This document shows positions 23,508 through 37,000 of a DNA stretch of 64,000 nt, piece by piece. Positions within the stretch are counted from its first letter, which is position 1. Every line of letters begins with the position of its first letter. A program made the translations under genes and the position numbers. The stretch covers positions 60,640,056 to 60,704,055 of the forward strand of contig CM050449.1 of assembly GCA_027563935.2 (NCBI GenBank). Reading direction: 5' to 3'. This DNA is from Costus lasius (Eukaryota > Streptophyta > Magnoliopsida > Zingiberales > Costaceae). The notes below the pieces were generated by a model, which saw only the letters and a list, made by a program, of their open reading frames with translations, had not been told where the DNA came from and did no database searches.

Positions 23508-24706
23508 AGGCTTTGTGAGTATTATCTTCTCTTACCTTTTTGCTGCACTATGATTTTCTTTATCTCACTGTTGTCTCATATGATGAATGGAAGGATGATG
23601 CTTCCATGACTGCCACCACTGCATATTGTTATTCGCATTCGATATGGTTGTATGATGATATTTTGATGATTGATATTCGATATGGTTGTATTATGATGAT
23701 GATATTGATTTTTACTGTTTCGATGGGATTGTATGATGATTTGATATTCTGATATTTGATATGATATACATGATGATATATTTTTGATGATTTGATATTG
23801 TAATAATGATGATGAGTTCACTCTTGATTCATACTGTTGATAACTTGAATGATTAATGATCTCAAATTCATGATTAAAGATATAGCCCTATCATGTCAAA
23901 TTTATTTCTTCAATACATATTTGTCTATCGAGATATGACATTGATTGATGCATAAAATTTTGGGGAGATAAATTATTTGAAGAATGAAATTTAAAAGTGA
24001 AATTTCTCTTTTGAATAAAATGAGTATATTAGTATGATTTGTGAATTTAGATCAATTGATCAACCTAGTTGAGGTTTAGTCTATTTTTTGCTATTTGTTG
24101 GGAAATAAGAATCCAAGATCCATAAAAAAAAAATAGTGAGAGACTCCCCTACTTGGCACTATGTAAAATTGATAGAGCTACCTAAGACATGGGTTGAAGT
24201 CTATGCATGAAAAATAATGAGTGGTGAAAACAATAAGAATCCTCTACTTGGCACTGTAAAATTGACAGTTGTACCGAAGAAAGAGTTGAAGTCAAAAATA
24301 AAAAGTATGTGTCTATGTGGATACATGTCGTCTATGCAAAGAAAATGAAAATGCATGAAAAAGAAAAAGAAAAAAAAATTATGTGTGGAAAAAGATCTTG
24401 GAGACCTAAATCCTGTAAACAAAAGCATGATAGATTTAAATTGATACTGGGTAAAATCATGAGATTGAAAATTCTATCCATTTTACAAGTTGCAAAGTTT
24501 TATTTGATTGAGTTATGAATCTAGAAAATTGAGTTCTAAGGATGATATGTTTACTTGAAATTTTGTAAATCAATTAATAGAATTTTTCATTGACAAGTTG
24601 TATTTTAGAAATTTATTGAGCATGAGAAGGTTATTCTTTCAATCAAATTTTGATTTCAAATTTTGATTTTTACTTGAGGACAAACAAGGTTTGAGCCTTA
24701 TGTGTT
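23508..24706. other. AT-rich 3' region of Athila-like element, low complexity
   Basis: No gene is seen. Positions 23600-23820 are a low-complexity mix of GATATT, ATGATG and GATTTGATATT. The last bases before the 3' LTR contain CTTGAGGACAAACAAGG, resembling the CTTGAGGACAAGCAA block that precedes the polypurine tract in Athila/Calypso elements. The expected TTGGGGGAG purine tract itself is missing or decayed. Confidence 0.6.
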
Positions 24707-26232
24707 TGATGACACCGAAATATGTAGTATATTTTGCATCATTTTAGATACCTTTTCATGCTAAATCGAGGATCTTTCTACTTCTTTTTATGCTAAATCC
24801 ATCAAATATTACAAAGTATACTTCTATTTTGGTTTTTCATGTTTTTCAGGCAAAAAGGCACTATTTTAGGCGTTTTCAAGCAAAATCAAATACATGGAAG
24901 AGTTCTCATCATCAAGAGGAGATCACCTAAGAAATTTCATGCAAATCGAAGCAAGCCAGCAAATTACGGTAGTGCTATAATCTATTTTACGGTACCGTAA
25001 TTCCAAATGGTACCATAAAATCCGAACACTGTCGTAATTTGTGAAGATTTCCGAACAGAAAGATTTCCCGATTTTACGGTACCGGACGTAAGCAATATTA
25101 CGGTACCGTATTTTAGATTGCGTCAGAATAGAAACCATAGCCGATTTTACGGCACTGCCGTAAACTAGTTTATGGGCCGTATTTTCCGAGACCACATCGG
25201 CACAGAAGACTCAAGAGATTTTACGGCACTAGCCGTAAACAATTACACGGCTGTAAATCGGTTTTGAACGCGACGCCCAGGTCAATGTCCACGCCCGATC
25301 CTTGCGGAGATGATTGCGGACGATCCAGAAGTTTATATTCGATGTCGTAAGAAGCAAAAGGGGAGCTTGGAACGAGAGGATTACGGAGAGAGAAAAGGCC
25401 CCAAGTTTGATCGACCGTCGAGGGAGAAATCGCGATCCATGCCGCCGCCGAGGGTTTCACCTCCGCGCTCGATCCAGACGACCTCCGGCCGCGATTTTTT
25501 TACCGAAGCATCACCTGGTGAAGGAGACAACGTGCCGGAAGTTTCAGATCGAAAAGAGATAAATTGGAGGAGAAATCAAGGGAAGAAGGATCGCCACCAC
25601 TGTTCACGCCTTCTTTTGCCGTATTTTCTAAAAACTCTTCCTTTTGTTGATTTTCGATTTTCTAAAATTATGGAATATTGTATTTCCTTCGCCATGCTAG
25701 CTTAAACTACTCTTGGGACATGGGGGAGTAGTTCACTTGACTTTTAACGATTAGATAACTTCTTTTTCAATATTTCGTTTAGTTTGATTTCACCATGATG
25801 ATTTTGCTCATGTGATAATTGTGCTTAGACTCTCTTTAAGTTCATATTATTAATTATGTTCTTAGAATTTTCGCTTGAGACTGAAAGGTAATTGCTTGAG
25901 AATTTGGAACCCTAGAATTGGATGTTAGGATCCCTTCCTTAGGTTAGATCCATCTTGATCTTTTCTAGTAAAATAATTGTCATGATTATAACATGAATCT
26001 ATAGATCGAGTCTATTTGTCAAACGTGGAGATATTGTGCGAAAGCAAAGATCGGAACGTTGGAGGTCCTTGAGCAAAACTAGTTGCGAGACTCGGATGCA
26101 CGAAAGTGATCCTTGAGACTCCACTAGAGATTCTAGAGCTTGGATGCAAGAAAGTGATCCTTGAGTTCATCCTTTGATAATATCTTCTTCGTGATGAAAT
26201 TGAATCAACGAAATCTTTATTCATGTCTAGTC
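24707..26232 (+). repeat. 3' LTR of Athila-like element, right end missing
   Basis: Begins TGATGACACCGAAATATG and aligns with the 5' LTR, including the palindrome array (about 24963-25256), up to TCATGTCTAGT at 26232. The 5' LTR continues for about 280 more bases that are absent here. The break marks a deletion or rearrangement junction with 26233 onward. Confidence 0.85.
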
Positions 26233-26370
26233 AGGTCGGGGTCTAGGAAACTCTGACCGCGCTGAAAATCGCGTTGTATCTTCCCCACGTCCTGGGAGTC
26301 TTCCCAAGTGCCTTCCAGGGGATTTGGGTCATCCTCAGGTATGTTCATAGGCCCGTTTGCTCCTACATCA
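26233..26370. other. Orphan segment at a rearrangement junction
   Basis: This piece of about 138 bases belongs neither to the truncated Athila LTR on its left nor to the copia-2 leader on its right. On the minus strand it is open throughout and reads like acidic, proline-containing protein (NIPEDDPNPLEGTWEDSQD and on). I do not recognise the family. It may be a filler from another element or a captured exon fragment. Confidence 0.4.
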
Positions 26371-26661
26371 TATGTTCAGCAAGGGCTAGATACAACATGA
26401 ACTCCTAACCTCTCAACATTGCCTCTAGAGTTTCATCATGTACCCAACACATATGAAAATCTAGTCAAGTCCATTCCTAACCATTATGCCCAGGGCCAAT
26501 GAGTTTCATTGTGAAGGCACGCCCAGGTTAAAACTGGACTGGGGAAACCATTTCCACCACGCACTTTCTAAAGATAAGTGGGTGTGTCCCACGAGGGTGG
26601 GAAATAGTTCACAACTCCACTGATCGATAGCTCAGTGAGGCCTACGCGTTAGAAGGCTACT

Positions 26662-29600
26662 TGTAACGCCCTTGATTTTCTGAATTATGATTTAAGGTTA
26701 GAAATTCAGTTTCTGTATTTTTATCGGTTAAAATTTTGGGATTTTTGCCTAATTGTAGGACTTTTTCCTACAGGGCAAAAATAATTATTTTCGTTGGGGC
26801 TTCGAACCCTCAACCTTGACTATTTGCTCCTGGAATTCTTCCACCATGGTGGCGCATATTTCTGTGTTATTGGAGTGGCGCATGGTGGTTAAGCCCAGGT
26901 AAGCCCATTAAAGCCGATTTCCACTTAAGTTAATTGGGTTATTGGATCTTGGATCCGTTTGGGGTGGAAAAAGAATAAAAAAAGGGGGAAAATTCGTGAG
27001 AGCTCCTCTCCCTCACGATTTTTGGTTTGTTTCTTGCCCTAGCCGCCTGTGTTGTCGCCCCTCACTGTGCTTGGCGCCTCCTGCAAACTTCTGACGCTGG
27101 TGGTGGCAGACTGGTGGTGGACGAACTTTCTGGAGATCCCTGACTCTCTGTTTTGGCGTTTTCTCTGTGGGCGATTTTTCTGGTGAGTAATTCGATCCTA
27201 AGGAGTCTAATCCGAATTAAAATTCGTTATTTGCCATGATTATTCGTATGGGGTTGAATTCAAATAATTATAGGGTTTTAAAATCCTGTTCTGCTGAAAT
27301 CTGCATTCGTTAATCTGACCTTTGTGTACTATAACCCCAATATCTCATGGCCTATAGATCCAAATCGCACGAGATAAATTTTGTATGAAACTAGATATGT
27401 TTGGCTTTAATTTGAATATGATATCGACCATATTCGAGCGGTATTCGTATTTCAATCTGTATTGCAATCCAGCTGTACAAAATCAGTTTTCTGAAATTCT
27501 GGATTTCGACCTTTATGTGTTCGAACCATCATATCTCCCTAGGTATAGCTCGAAATCTTGTCAAATCAGTTTTATTAGACCGTAGGCTCGAAGAGCTTTA
27601 TTTTGACTCCAATAACGCCTATTTTCGATTAGTTATTGGATCTGAAATAAATGTCGCAAGTCTGATATATGAATCTGTTTTCTTGAAATCTGAAATTCTG
27701 ACCTTCCTATGTTCGAACCCTTATATCTTCCTGCCTACATTTCGAAATCTTGTGAAACCAGTTTTATTGGAAACTAGATTCAGAGAGCTTCATTTTGAAT
27801 ACAATATTGACTAGCTTTGGTTCGAAATTGGACTAAAAATATATTTTGCAAACTGACAATATAAATCTGCTATGTTTTGGTTAGACGAATATTCCTTTGT
27901 GAGAAAAATTTACGTTGTATGGTTTAACCTCTTAAATTGTGGTCTGTAGTTCTTCTAAAATTTATTTGTTTGATGAGAAATTTTAGAGAAAACAAAATTG
28001 GGGATTTAACTAAGAACTTAGGAATTTTCGAAAATATAGTTGAGCCAATTTTGGGGCTTTTGTCAGTTTTCTTCACGAGCGTGTAATTAAAATTATCTGT
28101 AGTGGGGGACTGAAATTATTTACATGAAATTTGTGCGTTCTGTTAAGGTTCTGAAAGTGGCGCCCCTTACAGTAATTTTATAGCTCACGATTTTAGAAAT
28201 TTTGAGGAGATTATTTCATGAATAATTTCTGTTCTGTGTTTAAATGTTTGTTATATGAATAATTTCTGTTCTGTATTTAATTGTTTGTTATGTGGATATT
28301 TCCTGTTCTGTTTATATGTTGTGAATTTTCTGAAAACCTTGAATGTGTTAAAACATTTGTGAGAACATAGAATGGTTTGACATGAATTAAGGTTAGTTGT
28401 AAGGAATTCACTCATATAAATTCTGTTCTGTGTTTAAGGACTGGATATTAGGGTGTGTCATTTTCTGGTTTGTTAGACTTTGGGCATAATGTAAGAATTA
28501 AGTAGTGGTTGATCCTACTTCTCCGTTTCAGTATAATCTATTCTGTAAAATTATGCCCTAGTGTAGCACTCTTCCGTGTCCTTACCCTCCTTCTGTGGCG
28601 CTGTAATGGTGCTGATAGTCTACTACGACCCTTGAGACACTATTTCTGTTCTGGGTATTGGAGGCCAGAGTGCCACGTCCTAACAAGACGGGGGCCACCC
28701 ACTGATACCTCCTCTACCATTCAGTTCTGGGTTTTGGAGGCCAGAGTGCCACGTCCTAACAAGACGGGGGCCACCCACTGATACCTCCTCTACCATTCAG
28801 TTCTGGGTTTTGGAGGCCAGAGTGCCACGTCCTAACAAGACGGGGGCCACCCACTGATACCTCCTCTACCATTCAGTTCTGGGTTTTGGAGGCCAGAGTG
28901 CCACGTCCTAACAAGACGGGGGCCACCCACTGATACCTCCTCTACCATTCTGTTCTGGGTATTGGAGACCAGAGTGCCACGTCCTGACAAGACGGGGGCC
29001 ACCCACTGATATCTCCTTTACCATTCTGTTTCTGATATGCATGCATTGTCTCGTCCTCGGCAGAGGTGGGGTCAGACCTTCTGTGGTCATCAGGCCTTCT
29101 GTGGCCTTTCTGTTTCCGATGTAGACTATCCGTTTGGACTCTGAAAATTCTGATTTTCTGTCTGTCAGTTCTGATTTCTGTAGTTCTGTTTCGATCTGTA
29201 TTTAGATGTATTAGGCGGTGTGGTTAGTTGGTATGGGTTGGTATATTCATATCCTACCTGTTTGATGCCTATTGTTACAAGTATCTGTATTTGATTGTGT
29301 TTGTTTCTGATATGAGCATACATGTTAAGTTGATTTATCTTATCTGTTAAATAAAAAGAATTTCAACTTAAGTATGATATTTTTGATGTGTACTATGGAT
29401 GACGTTTAGTGTCTTTTACTCACTGAGCTTTTTAGCTCACCTCCGTTGTTTAAATGTTTTCAGGTGAGACATCAAGACAGTAATTGCTACAGCTAATATG
29501 ACGCTAATGTTTGATGTCATTTCTAAGAATAGTCTTCTAAAGATTTATCAGGCCTGCGTGCCTAATTTATTATGACCTATATGACATGTTTTATCTCCTG

Positions 29601-30054
29601 AGGGCTTATGCCTGTTTTCAGGATATTATATTATAGTTGTTTCGTTTAAATTATTGGATACAAGTCTTGGATTCTTTTATTGAATTGGTTCTTATTTTGA
29701 AATGTCCGATTTGAGATGTGTAACCGAATTTGTGTTGTTTATTTTAGTATCTGAATAATCAGTTCTGTATATTTCTGAAATTCCACATATGTGTAGTGTG
29801 GACGTTTGTTGTTGTTACAAGATATGTGTGTCTGTGCAGCAGTAGTTTAGAATACTTGCTGCCGGATTTTTTCTGGATTTCCGGATTTCTATTTCCTAGT
29901 AATCGATCCTATTCAGTTCTGTGCGGTTTTCTGTTCCGTAGTAATGTCCTTCGATGCCGCTTTCTTCTTGTGTTTTAATGGAAGAGTAAAAATTTTTTTG
30001 AAACCCCGTATTTTACTTGTATGCGTGTGGGGTGTGATTCTGAGGGATGTTACA
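26662..30054 (+). repeat. 5' LTR of Tekay-1
   Basis: Full-length LTR with TGTAAC/GTTACA inverted termini. It contains a 76-bp minisatellite (28649-29030) and, upstream of it, several TTTCTGTTCTGT-containing repeats (about 28215-28440). Confidence 0.95.
28649..29030. repeat. 76-bp minisatellite, five copies, with GCCACGTC cores
   Basis: CCAGAGTGCCACGTCC recurs at 28665, 28741, 28817 and 28893, with a variant at 28969, an exact 76-base period. Each unit carries GTGCCACGTC followed by GACGGGGGCCAC, which can pair imperfectly. GCCACGTC is the reverse of the GACGTGGC bZIP site (G-box/ABRE type). The identical array is in the 3' LTR at 39440-39821. A related array lies in the Tekay-2 LTR at 63593-63960. 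An enhancer role is an inference. Confidence 0.85.
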
Positions 30055-30056
30055 GA

Positions 30057-30068
30057 TGGTATCAGAGG
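30057..30068 (+). other. Primer binding site of Tekay-1
   Basis: TGGTATCAGAGG, two bases after the LTR, matches the complement of the initiator tRNA-Met 3' end except at its last base. Confidence 0.9.
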
Positions 30069-30201
30069 AATTTTACTAGCAATTAGAAACTCCGGGGAAG
30101 GAAAACTCTGTTTGTGTATTGCTAGAAACCAAGTTAGGATCTGATTTGTGATTGAACATTGGTTGTTATTCTACCGTGTTATGTGATGCAGGTAAAAAAA
30201 A

Positions 30202-33200
30202 ATGGTGCGATCAAGAGCTAGCAGTAGCAACGGTGATCAACAGTCTGATCTGAGGCAGGCCATGGAGGCTATGACTGCTATGATGCAACAACAGAACGCA
30301 TTCATCCAGCAGCAAACTCAGATGATGCAGCAGCAGCAGGCGCAACACATGGAGGTTCAGCAACAGTTATTGCAGCGGCTGACGCAGACACCGTCTCAGA
30401 CACAGTCACAACCGGCTGGTTCTCCTCTGGGTGATGGCGCACATCAACGATATGCTCGGTTGGTTCGAGAGTTTCAGCATCTGAACCCGACTGCATTTTA
30501 TGGTAGTCCGGGGCCTAGAGCTGCTGAGGATTGGCTTTTGACACTGGAGAAGATTTTCCAGGTTTTGCGCTGTGATGATGCAGACAAGCTATGTTTGTCT
30601 GTCTTTATGTTGCGAGGAGATGCTGAAGACTGGTGGAAGGGAGTCGTCAGACTGGCGGCAACTGAATCCAGAGTTGTTGATTGGCAGTACTTCATGATGA
30701 AGTTCAATGCTAAGTTTTTCCCCTCTAGCTTATCTGAGGAGCGCGAGGTGGAGTTTATTCATCTTGAGCAAGGCGATCTGACGGTGGATCAGTATGAAGC
30801 CACATTCGCTCGGTTGTCGGGGTATGCTCCTCACTTAGTCAACACCGAGGAAAGAAGAGCCAAGAAGTTTCAGCGGGGTTTGAGGAAAGACATCAGGACA
30901 AGGGTAGCTATGCTACACTTGGAGTCTTATGCTGAAGTGGTAGACAGGGCTCGCACTGCTGAGAGGTGCATTGCTGAGATGGCTGTTGATACTATTTCAG
31001 TCACTGCATCCGCCCCTACTTTTGTGACTTACGCACCCACTCTGGGTGGTAAGGATAAGAAGAATTTCAAGAAAGAGAAGAAAGACAATAAGGTGCAGAC
31101 TGAGCCTGATTTGGATCTGGCTAGAATTCCTGTGGTAAGAGAGTTTACTGACGTCTTCTCTGATGATTTATCTGGGTTACCACCCAGCAGAGAAGTTGAG
31201 TTTGGTATCGAGTTGTTGCCGGGCACGGCACCGGTATCTAAAGCTCCTTACAGGATGGCAACTTCAGAACTGACAGAGCTGAAGAAGCAACTGGAAGAAC
31301 TATTAGAGAAGGGGTATATTCGACCCAGTGTTTCTCCATGGGGAGCACCTGTGTTATTTGTGAAGAAGAAGGATGGTACGTTGCGCATGTGCATCGATTA
31401 CCGTCAACTCAACCAAGTGACTGTTAAGAATAAGTACCCATTACCCCGTATTGATGATCTCTTTGATCAGTTGCAGGGTGCTACTGTATTCTCTAAAATT
31501 GACCTGAGGTCTGGCTATTATCAGATGAGTGTTCGGGAGGAGGATGTACCTAAAACTGCATTCAGGACCAGGTATGGGCACTATGAATTTCTTGTTATGC
31601 CCTTTGGACTGACAAATGCTCCTGCGGTGTTTATGGATCTGATGAACAGGGTATTTCATGAGCTCCTGGACAAATGTGTGGTCGTCTTCATTGATGATAT
31701 TCTGATCTACTCCAAGAATGCGCAAGACCACTCTCAGGATTTGCGCAAGGTGCTGGAGATTCTGCGGCTGAAGCGGCTATATGCTAAGGCCAGCAAATGT
31801 GAGTTCTGGCTAGATCAGATTGGTTTTCTGGGGCACATTATTTCTAGCCAGGGTGTGTCTGTGGATCCAGTGAAGGTGGAGGCCATTCTTCACTGGGGAA
31901 GACCAACTACAGCGACTGAGGTCAGAAGTTTTCTGGGCTTAGCTGGATACTACCGCCGTTTTGTGGAAGGTTTTTCCAAGTTGGCTGGTCCTCTGACTAA
32001 GTTAACTAAAAAGAATTTGAAGTTTTTGTGGTCTGATGATTGTGAGTCTAGTTTTCAGGAACTGAAAAAGAGACTGACCAGTGCTCCTATCCTCATCATT
32101 CCCTGTGATGGAGAGAAGTTCATTGTTTACACTGATGCCTCTGGTAAGGGTCTGGGTGCTGTACTGATGCAGCAAGGAAAAGTAGTCGCTTATGCTTCAA
32201 GGCAACTCAAAGATTACGAAGTAAACTACCCCACTCATGATCTGGAGTTGGCAGCTGTAGTTTTTGCCTTGAAAATCTGGAGGCACTATCTGTTTGGACA
32301 GACATTTGAATTGTTTACAGATCACCAGAGCTTGAAGTATATCTTCACTTAGAAAGAGCTGAATATGAGACAGAGGCGATGGCTTGAATTGATAAAGGAT
32401 TATGACTTCACCATCCAATATCAGTCTGGTAAAGCCAATGTGGTGGCTGATGCGCTTAGTCGGTATCCTGTGACTCAGATAGCTGCACTGCGAGTCCAGG
32501 AGTGGCGACTATTGCAGGAGTTCAGTGACATGCATCTGAGTGTGACTCCGGGTGAGAGAGGCGGTCTTCTGGCTTCTCTCAGGGTTCAGTCAGACTTACT
32601 GCAGAGACTGAGATCAGGGCAGCAGTCAGATCAGGATATTCTACGGTGGAAAGAGAGGTCTGAGCAAGACTGGGATGAGAATTTCAGTATGTCGGATGAT
32701 GGTCTCCTCAGATTTCGTGGAAGGGTCTGTGTCCCTGAGGACCCTGAGTTGAGAAATGAAATTCTTAAGGAAAGTCATTGCACTAAGTATACCGTTCATC
32801 CTGGTAGTACCAAGATGTATCAGGATCTGAAAAAGACTTTCTGGTGGCACGGTATGAAGAAGGATGTGCATTTGTTTGTGTCCAGATGTTTGACTTGCCA
32901 AACCGTGAAGGCTGAGCATCAGAGGCCGGGCGGTTTGATGCAGTCTCTCCCTATTCCTCAGTGGAAGTGGGAGCATATCAGTATGGACTTTGTGTGTGGA
33001 CTGCCCAATACCAGAAGGAATCATGATGCCGTATGGGTGATTGTGGATAGACTCACGAAGTCAGCTCACTTCTTACCGATCAAAATGACTTACAGTTTGG
33101 ATCGGTTAGCAAAACTGTACATCGATGAGATTGTCAGATTACATGGAGTTCCCTTGGACATTGTCTCTGATCGTGATCCTCGATTTCTATCCAGGTTTTG

Positions 33201-34041
33201 GAAGAAATTACAGGAAGATTTGGGAACTAATCTGAGTTTCAGCACTGCATATCATCCTCAATCTGATGGTCAGACAGAGAGAACTATTCAGACACTTGAG
33301 GATCTTCTGAGATCTTATGTGATTGACTGGTCTGTTGAGTGGGATCTGGACTTATCACTGATAGAGTTCACCTACAACAATAGCTTCCACTCTAGCATAC
33401 AGATGGCTCCGTATGAGGCCCTATATGGGAGGAAATGCAGAACACCTATATGCTGGGAGGAAACTGGGGACAGAACAGTGCTAAAGTCTGATGCTATTCA
33501 GGAAGCCACTGAGAAGATCAGAGAAATTCAGAAAAAGATGAAGATTGCTCAGGATAGACAGAAGAGTTATGCTGATGTGAGGCGGCGTCCTCTTGAGTTT
33601 TTGGTGGGAGAGCATGTTTTCCTAAAGGTCTCGCCTATGAAAGGGGTGATGAGATTTGGGAAGAGAGGAAAATTGAGTCCCAGGTACATTGGTCCCTTTG
33701 ATATCATTGAGAGGATTGGACTTGTGGCATATCGACTTGCTCTGCCCCCATCACTGGAACACCTCCATAATGTGTTCCATGTTTCTGCACTCAGAAAATA
33801 TTGTTCTGATCCTTCTCATGTTCTGGAGTTGGAACCTCTCCAGCTTGAAGAGAACATGACTTTTGTGGTGAAACCTCTCAGAATTGAAGATAGAAAAGAG
33901 AAAGTGCTGAGGAATAAGGTTATTCCACTTGTGAAAGTCATCTGGGGAAATCAGTCTGTTGAAGAAGCCTCTTGGGAGGTTGAAGCAGAGATGAGAAAGG
34001 AGCATCCTCACCTGTTCAGTGATGGGCTTGGTCAGCTTTAG
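30202..34041 (+). pseudogene. Tekay-1 Gag-RT-RNaseH-INT frame lacking zinc knuckle and protease
   Basis: The ATG at 30202 follows the leader. Residues 1-75 are rich in Gln and Met. Capsid lies at about 95-255, with [10 protein letters not shown] and [11 protein letters not shown] Lys-rich stretch (283-297) is followed at about 308 by [11 protein letters not shown], the linker that normally follows protease. The zinc knuckle and the aspartic protease active site are therefore absent, and the frame is intact across the gap. Reverse transcriptase has FIDD at 496-499. RNase H has TDAS, an ELAA helix and TDHQSL. A TAG at 32350-32352 replaces the Gln codon present in Tekay-2 and falls before the last RNase H acidic block. 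The frame then stays open for 562 codons: integrase HHCC (about 32780-32905), D-D-E core, the GPFDII block, and a chromodomain-like end (PLRIEDRKEKVLRNKV...HPHLF). No other lesion is seen. Confidence 0.92.
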
Positions 34042-37000
34042 AGGACTAAAGCTCTATAAGGGGGGGAGGATGTAACGCCCTTGATTTTCTGAATTATGAT
34101 TTAAGGTTAGAAATTCAGTTTCTGTATTTTTATCGGTTAAAATTTTGGGATTTTTGCCTAATTGTAGGACTTTTTCCTACAGGGCAAAAATAATTATTTT
34201 CGTTGGGGCTTCGAACCCTCAACCTTGACTATTTGCTCCTGGAATTCTTCCACCATGGTGGCGCATATTTCTGTGTTATTGGAGTGGCGCATGGTGGTTA
34301 AGCCCAGGTAAGCCCATTAAAGCCGATTTCCACTTAAGTTAATTGGGTTATTGGATCTTGGATCCGTTTGGGGTGGAAAAAGAATAAAAAAAGGGGGAAA
34401 ATTCGTGAGAGCTCCTCTCCCTCACGATTTTTGGTTTGTTTCTTGCCCTAGCCGCCTGTGTTGTCGCCCCTCACTGTGCTTGGCGCCTCCTGCAAACTTC
34501 TGACGCTGGTGGTGGCAGACTGGTGGTGGACGAACTTTCTGGAGATCCCTGACTCTCTGTTTTGGCGTTTTCTCTGTGGGCGATTTTTCTGGTGAGTAAT
34601 TCGATCCTAAGGAGTCTAATCCGAATTAAAATTCGTTATTTGCCATGATTATTCGTATGGGGTTGAATTCAAATAATTATAGGGTTTTAAAATCCTGTTC
34701 TGCTGAAATCTGCATTCGTTAATCTGACCTTTGTGTACTATAACCCCAATATCTCATGGCCTATAGATCCAAATCGCACGAGATAAATTTTGTATGAAAC
34801 TAGATATGTTTGGCTTTAATTTGAATATGATATCGACCATATTCGAGCGGTATTCGTATTTCAATCTGTATTGCAATCCAGCTGTACAAAATCAGTTTTC
34901 TGAAATTCTGGATTTCGACCTTTATGTGTTCGAACCATCATATCTCCCTAGGTATAGCTCGAAATCTTGTCAAATCAGTTTTATTAGACCGTAGGCTCGA
35001 AGAGCTTTATTTTGACTCCAATAACGCCTATTTTCGATTAGTTATTGGATCTGAAATAAATGTCGCAAGTCTGATATATGAATCTGTTTTCTTGAAATCT
35101 GAAATTCTGACCTTCCTATGTTCGAACCCTTATATCTTCCTGCCTACAATTCGAAATCTTGTGAAACCAGTTTTATTGGAAACTAGATTCAGAGAGCTTC
35201 ATTTTGAATACAATATTGACTAGCTTTGGTTCGAAATTGGACTAAAAATATATTTTGCAAACTGACAATATAAATCTGCTATGTTTTGGTTAGACGAATA
35301 TTCCTTTGTGAGAAAAATTTACGTTGTATGGTTTAACCTCTTAAATTGTGGTCTGTAGTTCTTCTAAAATTTATTTGTTTGATGAGAAATTTTAGAGAAA
35401 ACAAAATTGGGGATTTAACTAAGAACTTAGGAATTTTCGAAAATATAGTTGCCCTCCATAATGTGTTCCATGTTTCTGCACTCAGAAAATATTGTTCTGA
35501 TCCTTCTCATGTTCTGGAGTTGGAACCTCTCCAGCTTGAAGAGAACATGACTTTTGTGGTGAAACCTCTCAGAATTGAAGATAGAAAAGAGAAAGTGCTG
35601 AGGAATAAGGTTATTCCACTTGTGAAAGTCATCTGGGGAAATCAGTCTGTTGAAGAAGCCTCTTGGGAGGTTGAAGCAGAGATGAGAAAGGAGCATCCTC
35701 ACCTGTTCAGTGACGGGCTTGGTCAGCTTTAGAGGACTAAAGCTCTATAAGGGGGGGAGGATGTAACGCCCTTGATTTTCTGAATTATGATTTAAGGTTA
35801 GAAATTCAGTTTCTGTATTTTTATCGGTTAAAATTTTGGGATTTTTGCCTAATTGTAGGACTTTTTCCTACAGGGCAAAAATAATTATTTTCGTTGGGGC
35901 TTCGAACCCTCAACCTTGACTATTTGCTCCTGGAATTCTTCCACCATGGTGGCGCATATTTCTGTGTTATTGGAGTGGCGCATGGTGGTTAAGCCCAGGT
36001 AAGCCCATTAAAGCCGATTTCCACTTAAGTTAATTGGGTTATTGGATCTTGGATCCGTTTGGGGTGGAAAAAGAATAAAAAAAGGGGGAAAATTCGTGAG
36101 AGCTCCTCTCCCTCACGATTTTTGGTTTGTTTCTTGCCCTAGCCGCCTGTGTTGTCGCCCCTCACTGTGCTTGGCGCCTCCTGCAAACTTCTGACGCTGG
36201 TGGTGGCAGACTGGTGGTGGACGAACTTTCTGGAGATCCCTGACTCTCTGTTTTGGCGTTTTCTCTGTGGGCGATTTTTCTGGTGAGTAATTCGATCCTA
36301 AGGAGTCTAATCCGAATTAAAATTCGTTATTTGCCATGATTATTCGTATGGGGTTGAATTCAAATAATTATAGGGTTTTAAAATCCTGTTCTGCTGAAAT
36401 CTGCATTCGTTAATCTGACCTTTGTGTACTATAACCCCAATATCTCATGGCCTATAGATCCAAATCGCACGAGATAAATTTTGTATGAAACTAGATATGT
36501 TTGGCTTTAATTTGAATATGATATCGACCATATTCGAGCGGTATTCGTATTTCAATCTGTATTGCAATCCAGCTGTACAAAATCAGTTTTCTGAAATTCT
36601 GGATTTCGACCTTTATGTGTTCGAACCATCATATCTCCCTAGGTATAGCTCGAAATCTTGTCAAATCAGTTTTATTAGACCGTAGGCTCGAAGAGCTTTA
36701 TTTTGACTCCAATAACGCCTATTTTCGATTAGTTATTGGATCTGAAATAAATGTCGCAAGTCTGATATATGAATCTGTTTTCTTGAAATCTGAAATTCTG
36801 ACCTTCCTATGTTCGAACCCTTATATCTTCCTGCCTACAATTCGAAATCTTGTGAAACCAGTTTTATTGGAAACTAGATTCAGAGAGCTTCATTTTGAAT
36901 ACAATATTGACTAGCTTTGGTTCGAAATTGGACTAAAAATATATTTTGCAAACTGACAATATAAATCTGCTATGTTTTGGTTAGACGAATATTCCTTTGT

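Larger units (their letters stand above)
3499..26232 (+). mobile_element. Athila-like Ty3/gypsy element, non-autonomous, nested and truncated
   Basis: LTRs start TGATGACACCGAAATATG at 3499 and 24707. A primer site nearly complementary to the 3' end of plant tRNA-Asp follows the 5' LTR at 7296. The order inside is gag, aspartic protease, the conserved GGGAGGCAACCC signature (10081-10092), a palindrome-rich stretch, and Athila ORF1. Reverse transcriptase, RNase H and integrase are absent: protease-derived coding ends at 10057 and the post-pol signature follows within 15 bases. The element is split by a copia-2 solo LTR, a complete copia-1 and a copia-1 solo LTR. Its 3' LTR stops at 26232, about 280 bases short of the 5' LTR end, so the right target duplication is lost. 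Such deletion derivatives must be moved by proteins of intact relatives (family knowledge). Confidence 0.85.

Noticed and set aside
27385..27814. Short conserved frames at 27385 and 27515, repeated at 34794, 36485 and 38176
   Set aside because: They are part of the Tekay-1 LTR and identical only through LTR duplication and triplication.
28649..29030. 76-bp array as a CRISPR
   Set aside because: Units are contiguous and nearly identical with no unique spacers, inside an LTR of a plant element; this is a minisatellite.
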